Part shown: piece by piece, positions 1 through 7,211 of the stretch
Layout: each line of letters starts with the position of its first letter
How positions within the stretch are numbered: the first letter of the stretch is position 1
Assembly: GCA_041687475.1 (NCBI GenBank)
Contig: JAWLBW010000062.1
Location: 1 to 17,937, forward strand
Origin: JAWLBW01 sp041687475
GTDB lineage: Bacteria; J088; JAWLBW01
Length of the DNA stretch: 17,937 bases
Reading direction: 5' to 3'
The notes under the pieces: generated by a model
Told to the model about the DNA's origin: nothing
What the model saw: only the letters and a program-made list of their open reading frames with translations
Databases searched by the model: none
Position numbers and translations under genes: made by a program

Positions 1-38
1 AACCCTTTCCTGCGGAAGCGTGACGGATGAAAAGTAGG

Positions 39-69
39 GGTACGGGCCACGGCATGCCGTGGCCGTACC
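39..69. terminator. Large hairpin downstream of the GH31 gene, possible terminator
   Basis: A near-perfect inverted repeat: the left arm at 39-53 pairs with the right arm at 56-69 over 14 bp, with one bulged G at about 44-46. It lies about 30 bp past the stop of the minus-strand GH31 gene. Read on the minus strand it is followed by CCTACTTTTC, a poor T tract, so termination is plausible but not strong. A smaller hairpin (GTGGC/GCCAC, 83-97) touches the stop codon, and the 9-mer GCCGTGGCC occurs at 56-64 and again at 80-88. Positions 1-38 hold nothing I recognise. Confidence 0.45.
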
Positions 70-97
70 GGATCGTTCAGCCGTGGCCTTACGCCAC

Positions 98-2122
98 CTA
101 TTGGAGAAGCCCGGCCACCCGTGAGCCCTCGCGGGCGTAGACGGCCGGAGAACCGAGGGGGGCGGGCACTTCCTTTTCGCCGGGACCTTCGACGATGTCG
201 CCGCCGAAAACGGGTATCCACCTACCGCTCGTGAAATAGACCGTGCGGCTGTCGCGTCCCGGTTTGACGACCGGAGCCACAAGCAGGTCGTCGCCGAGGA
301 AGTACTGGTCGTCGAGCTCCAGCGTGTGCTCGTCGTTCTCGATAAGAATGGGGTGCCTGACGATGGGGTGGCCCGTGGCGAGGGCGTGATCGCTGAGTTC
401 CACCAGATAAGGTTTGAGCTTGCCGTGCAGCTCGGCGAACCGGGCCAGGAAGGCCGCCGAGGTGGTGTCCTTCATGTAGTTCCAGTTTTCGTACTTCTTG
501 ATGCCGTCGTGCAGGCGCATGATGGGGGTGAAGGCGCCGAACTCGACCCAGCGCTTCCACAACTCGGGTGTACTGGGGCCGCCGCTGAAGCCGGCGATGT
601 CGTGAGTCACGTAGGGCACGCCCGAAAGCGACAGGCTCACGATGGCCTTGATGGCGGTGGGCAGGCCGTCGTGCCGGTCCCAGTTCACTTCCTGATCGCC
701 GGCCCAGACCACCTGGGCCACCCCGGGCTCGCGCAGGTGGCCCGAGCGGGTGAGTAGAATGTAGTCGCCGTCGGGGCGTTTTTCGTCGAGTACGTCGCGG
801 CTGGCCTGGTGCCACCGGGTCGGGTACAGGTTGTGTTCGTAGGCGGCTTCGCCTTCGTAAAGAACGGCGTCCCACGGCAGCCACTCGCCGAAATCCGACA
901 TCCACCCGTCTAGGCCCAGGTCGACGGCCTTGCGGGCCCAGTGCTTGAACCATTCGACCGCTTCGGGGTTGGTGAGGTCGACCAGCGAGGCTTCGAAGAC
1001 GCTCACGGTAAAGAGGTAGGGTTCGCCTTCCGCATTGCGAATGAGGTAGCCCTTTTCCCTGCCTTCCTCATAAAAGTCGAAGTCGGGGGGAATGAAGGGG
1101 TTGAAGTAGCCCAGGAAGCGCTTGTCGCGGCTGTGCAGCTCTTCGATGAGGCCCGGCAGGTCGGTGTAGAAAGTGTTGTCGAGGGCCCAGCGGTATTTCA
1201 CGCCGAAGAATCCGGACGAAAACTCGCGGCGGCCGACCCAGTCCTGCGCCCAGACAACCGACCAGGGTATGCCCGCTTCGTCGGCTTGCTCAATGGCGTG
1301 GCGTACGGCCTCGTCGCCGCCCTGGGCCGAAAGCCACAGGTCGAAGCCCCATTCGGGCAGGGGCGCGGGCTTGCCGGTAATGTCGGTGAGCTGTGAGATC
1401 ACGTCGAGCGGTTCGGGACCGGCCAGCACGTGCAGCCGGAAGGGGCGCTTGTCCCACACGTCGACGCTCCACACGTCGCCCTCTTCGCAGAGCGAAAACT
1501 CCTGGTAGGCCGTCGAGTCGGAAATGAAGCCCATGCCGCGGGGGTCGAGAAACCAGGGCATGGGAAAGTACGTGCTGAAGAGGTTGCCCTGGAAGGGCAT
1601 GACCGGTTGTTCGGCGCGGGTCAGGCCGTTTTCTTCGGTCCAGATGGGTACGCGCCTGCCCTTCATGGTCAGATACGAGTACTGCTCGCCGAAGCCCATG
1701 AACTCGCGGTGCGGGCTGCAGTCGAAACGCAGGCGCCAGCCGTCGGCGCGGCTGCCGGGCTGCACGTCGAAGGTCAGCCGCTCGCCGTGGTCGCGGGGTA
1801 TGAGCTTCAGGGCGCCGTTACCCAACTCGAGAGCGCCGTCGACAATGCGCGCGCCGACGAGATTGGTTTCGCTGGTGGTTTCCTTCGCAAAGGTGAAGAG
1901 GCCGAACTGCATGGGCGCTTCGGCGGCAAAGCGCAGGCGTTGGGCCGGAATGCCGGCGGCGCGCAGCAGCACCCGGTCGCAGTCGCGCACCTCGAACGTG
2001 CCGCCGCCTTCGGCGGTTTCGATGGTAAAGCGACCCTTCTCCAAGGTACGCGTTTCAGAGGAACAGCCGGCAAAAGCGAAGAAGGCGGCGCCGAGCAGGG
2101 CAACCATCGAAGAAGAGCGCAT
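98..2122 (-). CDS. GH31 glycoside hydrolase lipoprotein, YihQ/sulfoquinovosidase-like branch
   Basis: A 674-aa retaining alpha-glycosidase of family GH31, predicted to be lipid-anchored. The start is the ATG at 2122, chosen because GGAGG lies 6 nt upstream and because a lipoprotein signal peptide begins there, with lipobox FAGC and Cys20. In-frame codons upstream run into a terminator. The nucleophile is seen as D410 in MSDFGEWLP and the acid/base as D476 in WAGDQEVNW. This pairing and spacing match E. coli YihQ (MADFGE and WAGDQ; D405 and D472) rather than the WxDMNE of ordinary alpha-glucosidases. QDWVG near residue 293 also matches that branch. The sulfonate-binding Arg/Trp region is only partly recognisable (KYRW, 309-312), so activity on sulfoquinovosides is inferred and plain alpha-glucosidase remains possible. 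E. coli YihQ is cytoplasmic, so the lipoprotein form is notable. No sugar transporter or sulfoglycolysis gene is adjacent. Confidence 0.9.
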   Translation of the reverse strand: MRSSSMVALLGAAFFAFAGCSSETRTLEKGRFTIETAEGGGTFEVRDCDRVLLRAAGIPAQRLRFAAEAPMQFGLFTFAKETTSETNLVGARIVDGALELGNGALKLIPRDHGERLTFDVQPGSRADGWRLRFDCSPHREFMGFGEQYSYLTMKGRRVPIWTEENGLTRAEQPVMPFQGNLFSTYFPMPWFLDPRGMGFISDSTAYQEFSLCEEGDVWSVDVWDKRPFRLHVLAGPEPLDVISQLTDITGKPAPLPEWGFDLWLSAQGGDEAVRHAIEQADEAGIPWSVVWAQDWVGRREFSSGFFGVKYRWALDNTFYTDLPGLIEELHSRDKRFLGYFNPFIPPDFDFYEEGREKGYLIRNAEGEPYLFTVSVFEASLVDLTNPEAVEWFKHWARKAVDLGLDGWMSDFGEWLPWDAVLYEGEAAYEHNLYPTRWHQASRDVLDEKRPDGDYILLTRSGHLREPGVAQVVWAGDQEVNWDRHDGLPTAIKAIVSLSLSGVPYVTHDIAGFSGGPSTPELWKRWVEFGAFTPIMRLHDGIKKYENWNYMKDTTSAAFLARFAELHGKLKPYLVELSDHALATGHPIVRHPILIENDEHTLELDDQYFLGDDLLVAPVVKPGRDSRTVYFTSGRWIPVFGGDIVEGPGEKEVPAPLGSPAVYAREGSRVAGLLQ

Positions 2123-2138
2123 GAAGACCTCCGGACAC

Positions 2139-2178
2139 AAAAAAAAGGCAGACCGCTTACCATCGTAGCGGTCTGCCT
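2139..2178 (-). terminator. Strong intrinsic terminator after the AT-hook gene
   Basis: On the minus strand a 12-bp perfect stem (2178-2167 pairing with 2157-2146, AGGCAGACCGCT and its complement) with a 9-nt loop runs directly into eight T residues (2146-2139). It starts 26 nt after the stop codon of the AT-hook gene. The T run ends only 5 nt before the GGAGG of the GH31 gene, so it also sits in that gene's leader position. Confidence 0.92.
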
Positions 2179-2191
2179 GTGAATTGGGCAA
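2162..2191 (-). promoter_or_regulatory. Weak candidate promoter for the GH31 gene
   Basis: On the minus strand TTGCCC (2191-2186) is followed after 18 bp by TACGAT (2167-2162), each matching the sigma-70 consensus at 4 of 6 positions. A transcript starting near 2155 would contain only one arm of the terminator stem and so escape termination. The placement is attractive but the boxes are poor; readthrough from upstream is the alternative. Confidence 0.22.
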
Positions 2192-2203
2192 ATCGGTGTC
2201 GGC

Positions 2204-3268
2204 TCAGCCGACGATGTCGCGGGCCAGTGCAAACAACTGCACGTTCTCGGCAAACGGCGAACCGGTGGCCTTGAGGCTCCGTGATGCATGACGCCAGTCG
2301 GGCACGTGGCGGGCCGTCCACAGAACGGCAAGCGCGTCGTTGACGTCGCCGGCGCTCATGACTTCGCGGAAGAAGGCCTCGAGCTGCTGCTTGCGTTCGG
2401 GCTGCGGGGCCTGCGAGAGAAACGCCTCTTCGAGAATGGACTCGATGCCGGCGGGCGTTTCCGCCACTTCCCAGAAGTGAAAGAGGGCTTCGACCGATTT
2501 GTGGGTCAGCTCGTTCAGCCCGTTGAACACCAGGCTGGCGTCGCGCAGCACGGCCGGAATCAGATGCGCCTCGATTCCGGCTTCGGCCAGCGCCGTCCAC
2601 GCTTCGGCCCAGGCGGGAAACGCCCTGAGCGTATCGGGAACGCGGGGCAGCTGACGCGACCGGCGCTTGCGGGTCGTCTTTCTGGCCTTGCGCTTGGGGG
2701 CCGCGGGTTCGGCTTCGGGTTCCGGGGCGGGTTCGCGGTCGGAAATGTCGAAGTCTTCGTCGAGATCGGGCTCTTCTTCCAGATCGGGCTGAAACTCGTC
2801 GTCGCGCGACTTGGTCGGGGCGGCCTCTTCTTCGGCCGCCTGCTTGGGCTTTCGACCACGGCGACCCTTGGCGGGTTCGGCTGCGGCTTCGGCCTCGGCG
2901 TCCTTGCGGGGGCGCCCACGTTTCCGGGGCGCCGGCGCCTCGGCGGCTTCGGCGGCGGCTTTGGCCTTGCCGGTTACCTCGGGCTTTTCGGGCTTGGCCT
3001 TTTCGGCTTTGGCCTTTTCGGCTTTGGCCTTTTCAGGCTTGGCGGTCGCCTTCGGCTTCTCGGCCCTGGCGGGTACCTTCGCCTTTTCAGCCGCCTTGGC
3101 GGCCTTTCGCGCCGGTTCCTTTACTTCGCTCTTCGAAGCCTTCGCGGCGGGCTTCTTTTCGGAAGCTTTGGCCTTGGCGGCCGACTTGCCGGCCTTATCG
3201 GGCGACGCAGCCTTCGAGGCATCGGCGCCTTTGGCCCGGCTTTTCGAACTGTTGCTGGTCTTCTTCAT
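2204..3268 (-). CDS. AT-hook, lysine/alanine-rich protein with helical C-terminal domain
   Basis: A 354-aa protein in three parts. Residues 1-150 are Lys/Ala/Glu-rich and low in complexity, like bacterial histone-H1-type tails. They carry an AT-hook core (KRGRPRK, about 116-122) and a second basic hook-like patch (GRRGRKPK, about 135-142). Residues 158-190 are strongly acidic, followed by another basic stretch (KRKARKTTRKRR). Residues 207-354 form an ordered, probably helical domain, rich in Trp and Phe, that I do not recognise. The AT hooks suggest binding to the DNA minor groove as a nucleoid-associated or regulatory protein; this is inferred. The ATG overlaps the infA stop as ATGA (3265-3268) and no good Shine-Dalgarno precedes it, so translation is probably coupled to infA. 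A strong terminator follows. Confidence 0.85.
   Translation of the reverse strand: MKKTSNSSKSRAKGADASKAASPDKAGKSAAKAKASEKKPAAKASKSEVKEPARKAAKAAEKAKVPARAEKPKATAKPEKAKAEKAKAEKAKPEKPEVTGKAKAAAEAAEAPAPRKRGRPRKDAEAEAAAEPAKGRRGRKPKQAAEEEAAPTKSRDDEFQPDLEEEPDLDEDFDISDREPAPEPEAEPAAPKRKARKTTRKRRSRQLPRVPDTLRAFPAWAEAWTALAEAGIEAHLIPAVLRDASLVFNGLNELTHKSVEALFHFWEVAETPAGIESILEEAFLSQAPQPERKQQLEAFFREVMSAGDVNDALAVLWTARHVPDWRHASRSLKATGSPFAENVQLFALARDIVG
2984..3043 (-). repeat. Four 15-bp tandem repeats inside the AT-hook gene
   Basis: Four 15-bp units (2984-2998, 2999-3013, 3014-3028, 3029-3043) differ by a few substitutions and keep the reading frame. They encode the pentapeptide A-K-(A/P)-E-K four times. The number of repeats could vary between strains without a frameshift, changing the length of the basic tail. 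Confidence 0.85.
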
Positions 3269-3513
3269 CGTCGAGGCGGCCCAGAACGCCGCTGAATACG
3301 TTCGCGGAAGGTAATCAGGCCGTGGGAGAGGTCATACGGCGATACCGAAACCTTGACCATGTCACCCATCATGACCTTGATGTTGAACTTGCGCAGCTTA
3401 CCCGAGATTTTGGCCTGGATGATGCGCTCCTCGCCGACCTGCACCTTGAAGATACCGCCGGAGAGAACATCGACTACCGTGCCCTCGAGTTCAATCAAAT
3501 CGTCACGCGCCAA
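3265..3513 (-). CDS. infA: Translation initiation factor IF-1
   Basis: An 82-aa single S1/OB-fold protein that binds the ribosomal A site during initiation. Family landmarks are the N-terminal EGTVVDVL, ISGKLRK (37-42), GDMVKVSVSPYDL (50-62) and the closing ITFR. Positions in the middle differ from the usual consensus (IKVMMGD where IRILPGD is typical), and a basic 12-residue tail (ERIQRRSGPPRR) makes it longer than the common 72 aa. The start is TTG at 3513: GGAGG lies 8 nt upstream and the next residues match the IF-1 N-terminus. It is not next to ribosomal protein genes as infA often is; its partner is the overlapping AT-hook gene downstream. Confidence 0.93.
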   Translation of the reverse strand: MARDDLIELEGTVVDVLSGGIFKVQVGEERIIQAKISGKLRKFNIKVMMGDMVKVSVSPYDLSHGLITFRERIQRRSGPPRR

Positions 3514-3607
3514 AGAGAAATCCTCCGTCTGAAGCGACTGAAACAGAATAAGAGCACGCCCGCCAATCCTTCCGACTGCGGATCATGCTCTTCTACCATT
3601 GTCTTGT

Positions 3608-3616
3608 ATTCTACCA
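3608..3616 (-). promoter_or_regulatory. Candidate extended -10 promoter for infA
   Basis: On the minus strand TGGTAGAAT (3616-3608) fits an extended -10 element (TGn plus TAGAAT, 5 of 6). No convincing -35 box lies 17 bp upstream, which extended -10 promoters can tolerate. It stands about 95 nt before the TTG start. In between, an imperfect stem (AAGAGCA 3550-3556 pairing with 3586-3592) has a long loop and no clear role. Confidence 0.35.
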
Positions 3617-3669
3617 GAAACGTCTGTCGATGGGTAATAAATCTGATGCTATTTGAACTATTACCCGGT

Positions 3670-6573
3670 TTATTGATAAATCACATACCTGTAACCCGGC
3701 CGTATGTCTTCGTGGGTGCTGGTGCTGCCGTCGGGCCATCGCACCTCGAGTGCGGCCGCTTTTACGCCGGGCGGAAGCGCGAAGTGTTGCCGGGTAGGCT
3801 GGCTGGCATTCCAGTAGCCGCCCAACGTAACGAACCGGGTCTGCACCTTGCCGGTAGAAGTTGTGCCCACTTTCCCGGACTCTTCGTCCTCTTTCCAGTG
3901 GAGGGTCAGGCGGGCGCCGATACCGTGGTAGTTGCCATGTGCGCGCAGGTCGACGAGCAGGGCGTTGCTTCCGCCCAGGCGATTTTCGAAGTAGAGGGGC
4001 GGCGACAGGTAGTTGTTGACGAGCAGGTCGCCGTCGCCGTCGCCGTCGAAATCGGCAATGACCAGCCCACGCGCGTCGTCTTCAAGGGCCACGCCCCAGT
4101 CGGCGGCTTCGTCGGCGAAGCGAATGCGTCCGTCGGTCGAGCGGTTCACGAGCATTCGGTTGGCATCGTGCGACTCGGCCAGAAACCCGTTGCCGATGTA
4201 CAGATCGAGCCGTCCGTCGTTGTCGATGTCGTAGGGGTAGGCGGCGAAGGTAAAGCCTGTGAACTGGGCCTCGTCGTTGTCCTTCAGCACGTTTGCCCAG
4301 CGACGGTCGCGCTCGTTCCACTTGAGCAGGACGTTTTCCTTCAGCTGCTTCGGAAAGCGCTCGACATCGTACTTGTAGGCGCTGGGTGGGGGCACGTTCA
4401 CGGCATTGCGTCTGATGAAGACAATCTTGCGGCACAGGTGGTAGTAACTACGCGCGGCGATACGGTCGCAGCGTTTTTCGTTGCCTCCCCGCTGCACGGC
4501 GTTGAGTATCGTAAGGTCGCGGCAGTGGGTGTTGGCAAGCGGGTGGGTAACCTCTTCACAGACGAAGTTGCCGAGCTCGTTCTGCTTTTCGAGTATGGCG
4601 AGCTCTTCGTTCAGCAGGGTGCGGTCTATGCCCGTCCACTCCTTCGTGAAAGCGCGACGGCCGGTGGTGTATTCTTCGGATATGCCGTTTTCCCACAGCT
4701 CGGCCACGCCGTCGTTGTCGAAGTCGGCGGCGAAATACGACATGCTGTTTTTCGTGTTGTTCTCGATGCTCTTTGGGTCAGCGATGCGAAATCCATCGGG
4801 GCCGCCGACCAGGGTAATCGAGGGGTCTTCGAAGTCGTTGCCGAGCAGGAAGTCGACGTGGCCGTCGCCGTTGTAGTCGACGAACTGGGCCGTCATGCCC
4901 GCGAATCCCGGGTGCGTGAAGTCGGGCGGAAAGTATTCGTCGATGGCTTCGCGCCACGTATCGCCGGTGCTGACGTAAAAGGCGTCGGCGTCGCTGTCGA
5001 GTATCTGGTCAATGGCTTCAGACCACCACTGCACGGCGTAGGATATGTAGAAGTCGAGCCGGCCGTCGTTGTTGATGTCGAACACGCTGATTCCACCCGA
5101 AGAGTGGCGGCCGGGGGCGATGGGCAGATCGTGTTCGACGAAGACGCGGCGTTCCGTATCGAACAGATACAGGGTGCTTGCGGTGGCGCCGTAGTAAATG
5201 GAGGGCACGACCAGCATGTCGAGGCGGCCGTCGCCGTCGAAATCGGCCAGGGCCATGTGTTCGACGCTTTCGGGTGCGCCCTGGGGAAAGAATAGGTCGG
5301 TGGCGTCGAGAAAGCGGCCCCCACCCTGGTTGATTGCCACCAGCAACGGTCGGCCGATCTTGGCCAACACGATGTCGAGGGCGCCGTCGAGATTGAGATC
5401 GCCCACGGCCACGCCGGCCCAGAGATTGGTGTCGTTACCGAGGGTCAAGTCGGTAATGGCGGTGGGGTAGGGCGGAAGCGCCTGCGCCACGGCGCGGAAC
5501 CTGCGGGTCGATTCGGCGGTTTTTTCGAGGGGAATGCGCAGCACCGTCGACGTCGTCCACGCAACCAGGTATTCTTCGGCCCTCGTACCCTGCCAGACCT
5601 GATCGCTGGTGGCCTTGCCGTAAGGTCCGGTTTCGCCGGAGAAGGAATCGGGTGGAAGCGGCGCCAGCAGGCTCGTGCGGGCATAGGCGCTGATCGATGT
5701 GCGCACCAGGTTCAAGGGCGATAGGTACAAGGCCGTGACGGCCACGGCAATCAAGCCCAGCGAGCCGGCGAATACCGCTCTGCGTCGCGGCTGGGGAAGC
5801 CGGGTCTCGATGCGGCGCCAGAGGGGAACGAAAAAGCCCGTCAGCAGCAGGGCGAGAAAGAGATTTACCTCCTTGGGGCCGAGGGCCAGCGAGAGCGCGA
5901 CGCCGAGAAAGGCCGCCAGCACGGCGTGTACGGCCTGGAAGGTGCGTGTGCTCGGCACCGTTTTCGGGTCGGTAATCATGAAGAAGGCGTAGAGCAGAAA
6001 CGCCGCGGTGTTCAGCTCGAGCCAGAGCGCCCAAGGGTCACGGGTGTGCAGCAGCCACGAAAACAGGCCCCACGCCGCGAGAAAGGCAAAGGGCATGATC
6101 AGCCGGCCCACGCGCCAGAGAATGAACGAGCCGAGCAGGGCAATGACGAGCGCCAGCCAGCGCGTCTGCCCCCAATCGAGAAACGTAATGTAGGTATAAT
6201 CGGGCCAGATGAGCAGGGCCGCGATGATACCGACGTTCGAGGGGTTCTGAAAGTGCGAGCCGAAGGCCTTTCGCGCCAGGTGTTTCTGGCCCAGCCCGAT
6301 GGCCAGCGCGGCCAGGTACACGAGAAAACTGGTCGACCCCAGCATGAAGGCCAGGTTGAAACCGGTGCTCAAGGCCGCGGTCGAGAATGCTTTGACGCGG
6401 CCGGCCCGAAGCCACTCGAACGCGTGTTCGAGCACGACGGCGCTCAGCAGAATCAGGCCGATTTCTTCCCACGTGACAGACAGTCGATAAACGACCTTGC
6501 CCGCCGTCAGAAAGACCAGCTGGTTCAGGAACTGATGAACGGGTAACGCGGTAAGGAATCGGGGTAACGCCAT
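3670..6573 (-). CDS. RnfD/NqrB-like membrane domain fused to FG-GAP and ASPIC/UnbV domains
   Basis: A 967-aa membrane-anchored protein. Residues 1-255 are polytopic and resemble the RnfD/NqrB/RnfE family: FQNPSNVG (108-115) and FMITDPKTVP (198-207) match its signatures. I find no clear S(G/T)AT-type flavinylation motif. A further membrane helix (about 267-287) leads to a large domain predicted outside the cytoplasm. That domain has seven calcium-binding FG-GAP-type loops of the DxDxDGxxD kind, beginning near 392, 444, 499, 566, 617, 782 and 841. An ASPIC/UnbV module closes the protein (about 867-967, with GIGARL, LGGYWNASQ and VRWPDGS), as in CRTAC1-type proteins. Between loops 5 and 6 is an insertion with four cysteines (672, 684, 702, 714). 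The start ATG at 6573 has only a weak Shine-Dalgarno. The substrate is unknown; the RnfD-like part suggests electron transfer or flavin handling, by inference only. Confidence 0.88.
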   Translation of the reverse strand: MALPRFLTALPVHQFLNQLVFLTAGKVVYRLSVTWEEIGLILLSAVVLEHAFEWLRAGRVKAFSTAALSTGFNLAFMLGSTSFLVYLAALAIGLGQKHLARKAFGSHFQNPSNVGIIAALLIWPDYTYITFLDWGQTRWLALVIALLGSFILWRVGRLIMPFAFLAAWGLFSWLLHTRDPWALWLELNTAAFLLYAFFMITDPKTVPSTRTFQAVHAVLAAFLGVALSLALGPKEVNLFLALLLTGFFVPLWRRIETRLPQPRRRAVFAGSLGLIAVAVTALYLSPLNLVRTSISAYARTSLLAPLPPDSFSGETGPYGKATSDQVWQGTRAEEYLVAWTTSTVLRIPLEKTAESTRRFRAVAQALPPYPTAITDLTLGNDTNLWAGVAVGDLNLDGALDIVLAKIGRPLLVAINQGGGRFLDATDLFFPQGAPESVEHMALADFDGDGRLDMLVVPSIYYGATASTLYLFDTERRVFVEHDLPIAPGRHSSGGISVFDINNDGRLDFYISYAVQWWSEAIDQILDSDADAFYVSTGDTWREAIDEYFPPDFTHPGFAGMTAQFVDYNGDGHVDFLLGNDFEDPSITLVGGPDGFRIADPKSIENNTKNSMSYFAADFDNDGVAELWENGISEEYTTGRRAFTKEWTGIDRTLLNEELAILEKQNELGNFVCEEVTHPLANTHCRDLTILNAVQRGGNEKRCDRIAARSYYHLCRKIVFIRRNAVNVPPPSAYKYDVERFPKQLKENVLLKWNERDRRWANVLKDNDEAQFTGFTFAAYPYDIDNDGRLDLYIGNGFLAESHDANRMLVNRSTDGRIRFADEAADWGVALEDDARGLVIADFDGDGDGDLLVNNYLSPPLYFENRLGGSNALLVDLRAHGNYHGIGARLTLHWKEDEESGKVGTTSTGKVQTRFVTLGGYWNASQPTRQHFALPPGVKAAALEVRWPDGSTSTHEDIRPGYRYVIYQ

Positions 6574-6685
6574 TGTCTTTTCAACCGCGTGTCAACCTAA
6601 CAGAAGTGTGCTGCAACGGCAATGACGGGCATCATGTGAAACACGGGGACTCGTGATCGATGGGGCGAGCCGGAGAGGGGGTGAG

Positions 6686-6786
6686 GGGGAGCGGGCGCGT
6701 GCGGCACGTGCTGCACGTTGATGGGGCGAACCGTGCGGAACGGGCGACTGGTTTGATGGGAAGAAGGGGAGCGGGCACGTGCGGCA
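6686..6786. repeat. 21-bp direct repeat pair, offset 80 bp
   Basis: Positions 6686-6706 and 6766-6786 share 20 of 21 bases, starting GGGGAGCGGGC and differing only at the twelfth base. A shorter related pair, GATGGGGCGA(G/A)CCG, lies at 6660-6673 and 6720-6733. The region looks built from partial duplications. Confidence 0.7.
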
Positions 6787-6797
6787 TGGGCAACCGG

Positions 6798-6837
6798 CAG
6801 ACTGCCAGACTGTCAGACGTACAGACTTTCGGACGGC
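6798..6837. repeat. 8-bp-period array, CAGACNNN
   Basis: CAGAC occurs at 6798, 6806, 6814 and 6822, exactly 8 bp apart, with a degenerate fifth unit (CGGAC) at 6830. The last three bases of each unit vary (TGC, TGT, GTA, TTT, GGC). It is intergenic. Confidence 0.75.
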
Positions 6838-6875
6838 AGACCTGAAGGGGAGCACCACGGGCAGCACGGGGCCCC

Positions 6876-6899
6876 GGTAAATCTGCCTAGCCGGGCAGA
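6876..6899 (-). terminator. Weak hairpin after the 62-aa gene
   Basis: On the minus strand TCTGCC, a 6-nt loop and GGCAGA (6899-6882) are followed by TTTACC, about 55 nt past the stop. The stem is short and the T tract poor, so this is only a possible terminator. Confidence 0.3.
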
Positions 6900-6954
6900 C
6901 GGCTGCAATTTCCACATTCGGACCCCCGGCGACCGGAGCGTCGGGATTTCCGGC

Positions 6955-7143
6955 TCACTGAATCGTGCGCGTGCCCTGCTGCATTTTCCGCTCGCCTCCT
7001 TCGCCGCGCGAAGTGTCAAGCTCGTCGTACAGGGCCACGATATGGGCGAGCAGGTTGCGGGCCGGCCGCAGCCGCTCGAAAAGGAAGTCGAACCGCTCGC
7101 GGCCTTCGTGCAGTCGGGCATTCCAGGTTTCATTCGTCGCCAT
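6955..7143 (-). CDS. Hypothetical 62-aa protein
   Basis: A small, charged, soluble protein that I do not recognise; no signal peptide or membrane segment. The middle (about residues 12-45, with RERFDFLFERLRP and LLAHIVALYDELD) should be amphipathic helix, and the tail is hydrophilic. Although short, it is supported by a Shine-Dalgarno GGAG 8 nt before the ATG and by a good sigma-70-like promoter just upstream. It could be a small regulatory or protein-binding helical hairpin, but nothing in the sequence decides this. Confidence 0.6.
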   Translation of the reverse strand: MATNETWNARLHEGRERFDFLFERLRPARNLLAHIVALYDELDTSRGEGGERKMQQGTRTIQ

Positions 7144-7178
7144 GCTCGGTACTCCGTTCTGTCGTGCGGTACTTTTTC

Positions 7179-7207
7179 AGTATACGACGGCCTCGGCGCG
7201 ACGTGAA
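7179..7207 (-). promoter_or_regulatory. Sigma-70-like promoter for the 62-aa gene
   Basis: On the minus strand TTCACG (7207-7202) and TATACT (7184-7179) are separated by 17 bp and match the consensus at 4 of 6 and 5 of 6. A start near 7172 gives a leader of about 29 nt that contains the GGAG Shine-Dalgarno. The -35 box lies just past the stop codon of the NHL-repeat gene, so the 62-aa gene can be expressed independently of it. Confidence 0.5.
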
Positions 7208-7211
7208 CCAC

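Larger units (their letters stand above)
6574..6954. other. Non-coding stretch with short repeats
   Basis: About 380 bp between the start of the RnfD-like fusion gene and the stop of the 62-aa gene. I find no credible gene: the possible frames have biased, shadow-like composition and no ribosome binding site. It contains a duplicated 21-bp segment, an 8-bp-period array, a near-palindrome at 6698-6717 and a small hairpin at 6882-6899. Its base composition looks G-rich and purine-skewed on the plus strand compared with the flanking genes. Confidence 0.6.

Noticed and set aside
3545..3605. tRNA-like string (GGTAGAAGAGCATGATC) on the minus strand before infA
   Set aside because: There is no acceptor stem, anticodon arm or T arm around it.
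3322..5295. Long plus-strand open frame (657 codons) opposite infA and the FG-GAP gene
   Set aside because: It is antisense to two recognisable genes, shows the valine/glycine-rich composition of a GC-rich shadow frame and has no domain.
6590..6595. Perfect -35 box TTGACA before the FG-GAP fusion gene (minus strand)
   Set aside because: A -10 at the proper spacing would fall inside the coding sequence and no TATAAT-like hexamer is there.
6592..6915. Open frame of 107 codons in the non-coding stretch, minus strand
   Set aside because: Proline/arginine/serine-rich composition without ribosome binding site, overlapping short DNA repeats; better explained as chance.
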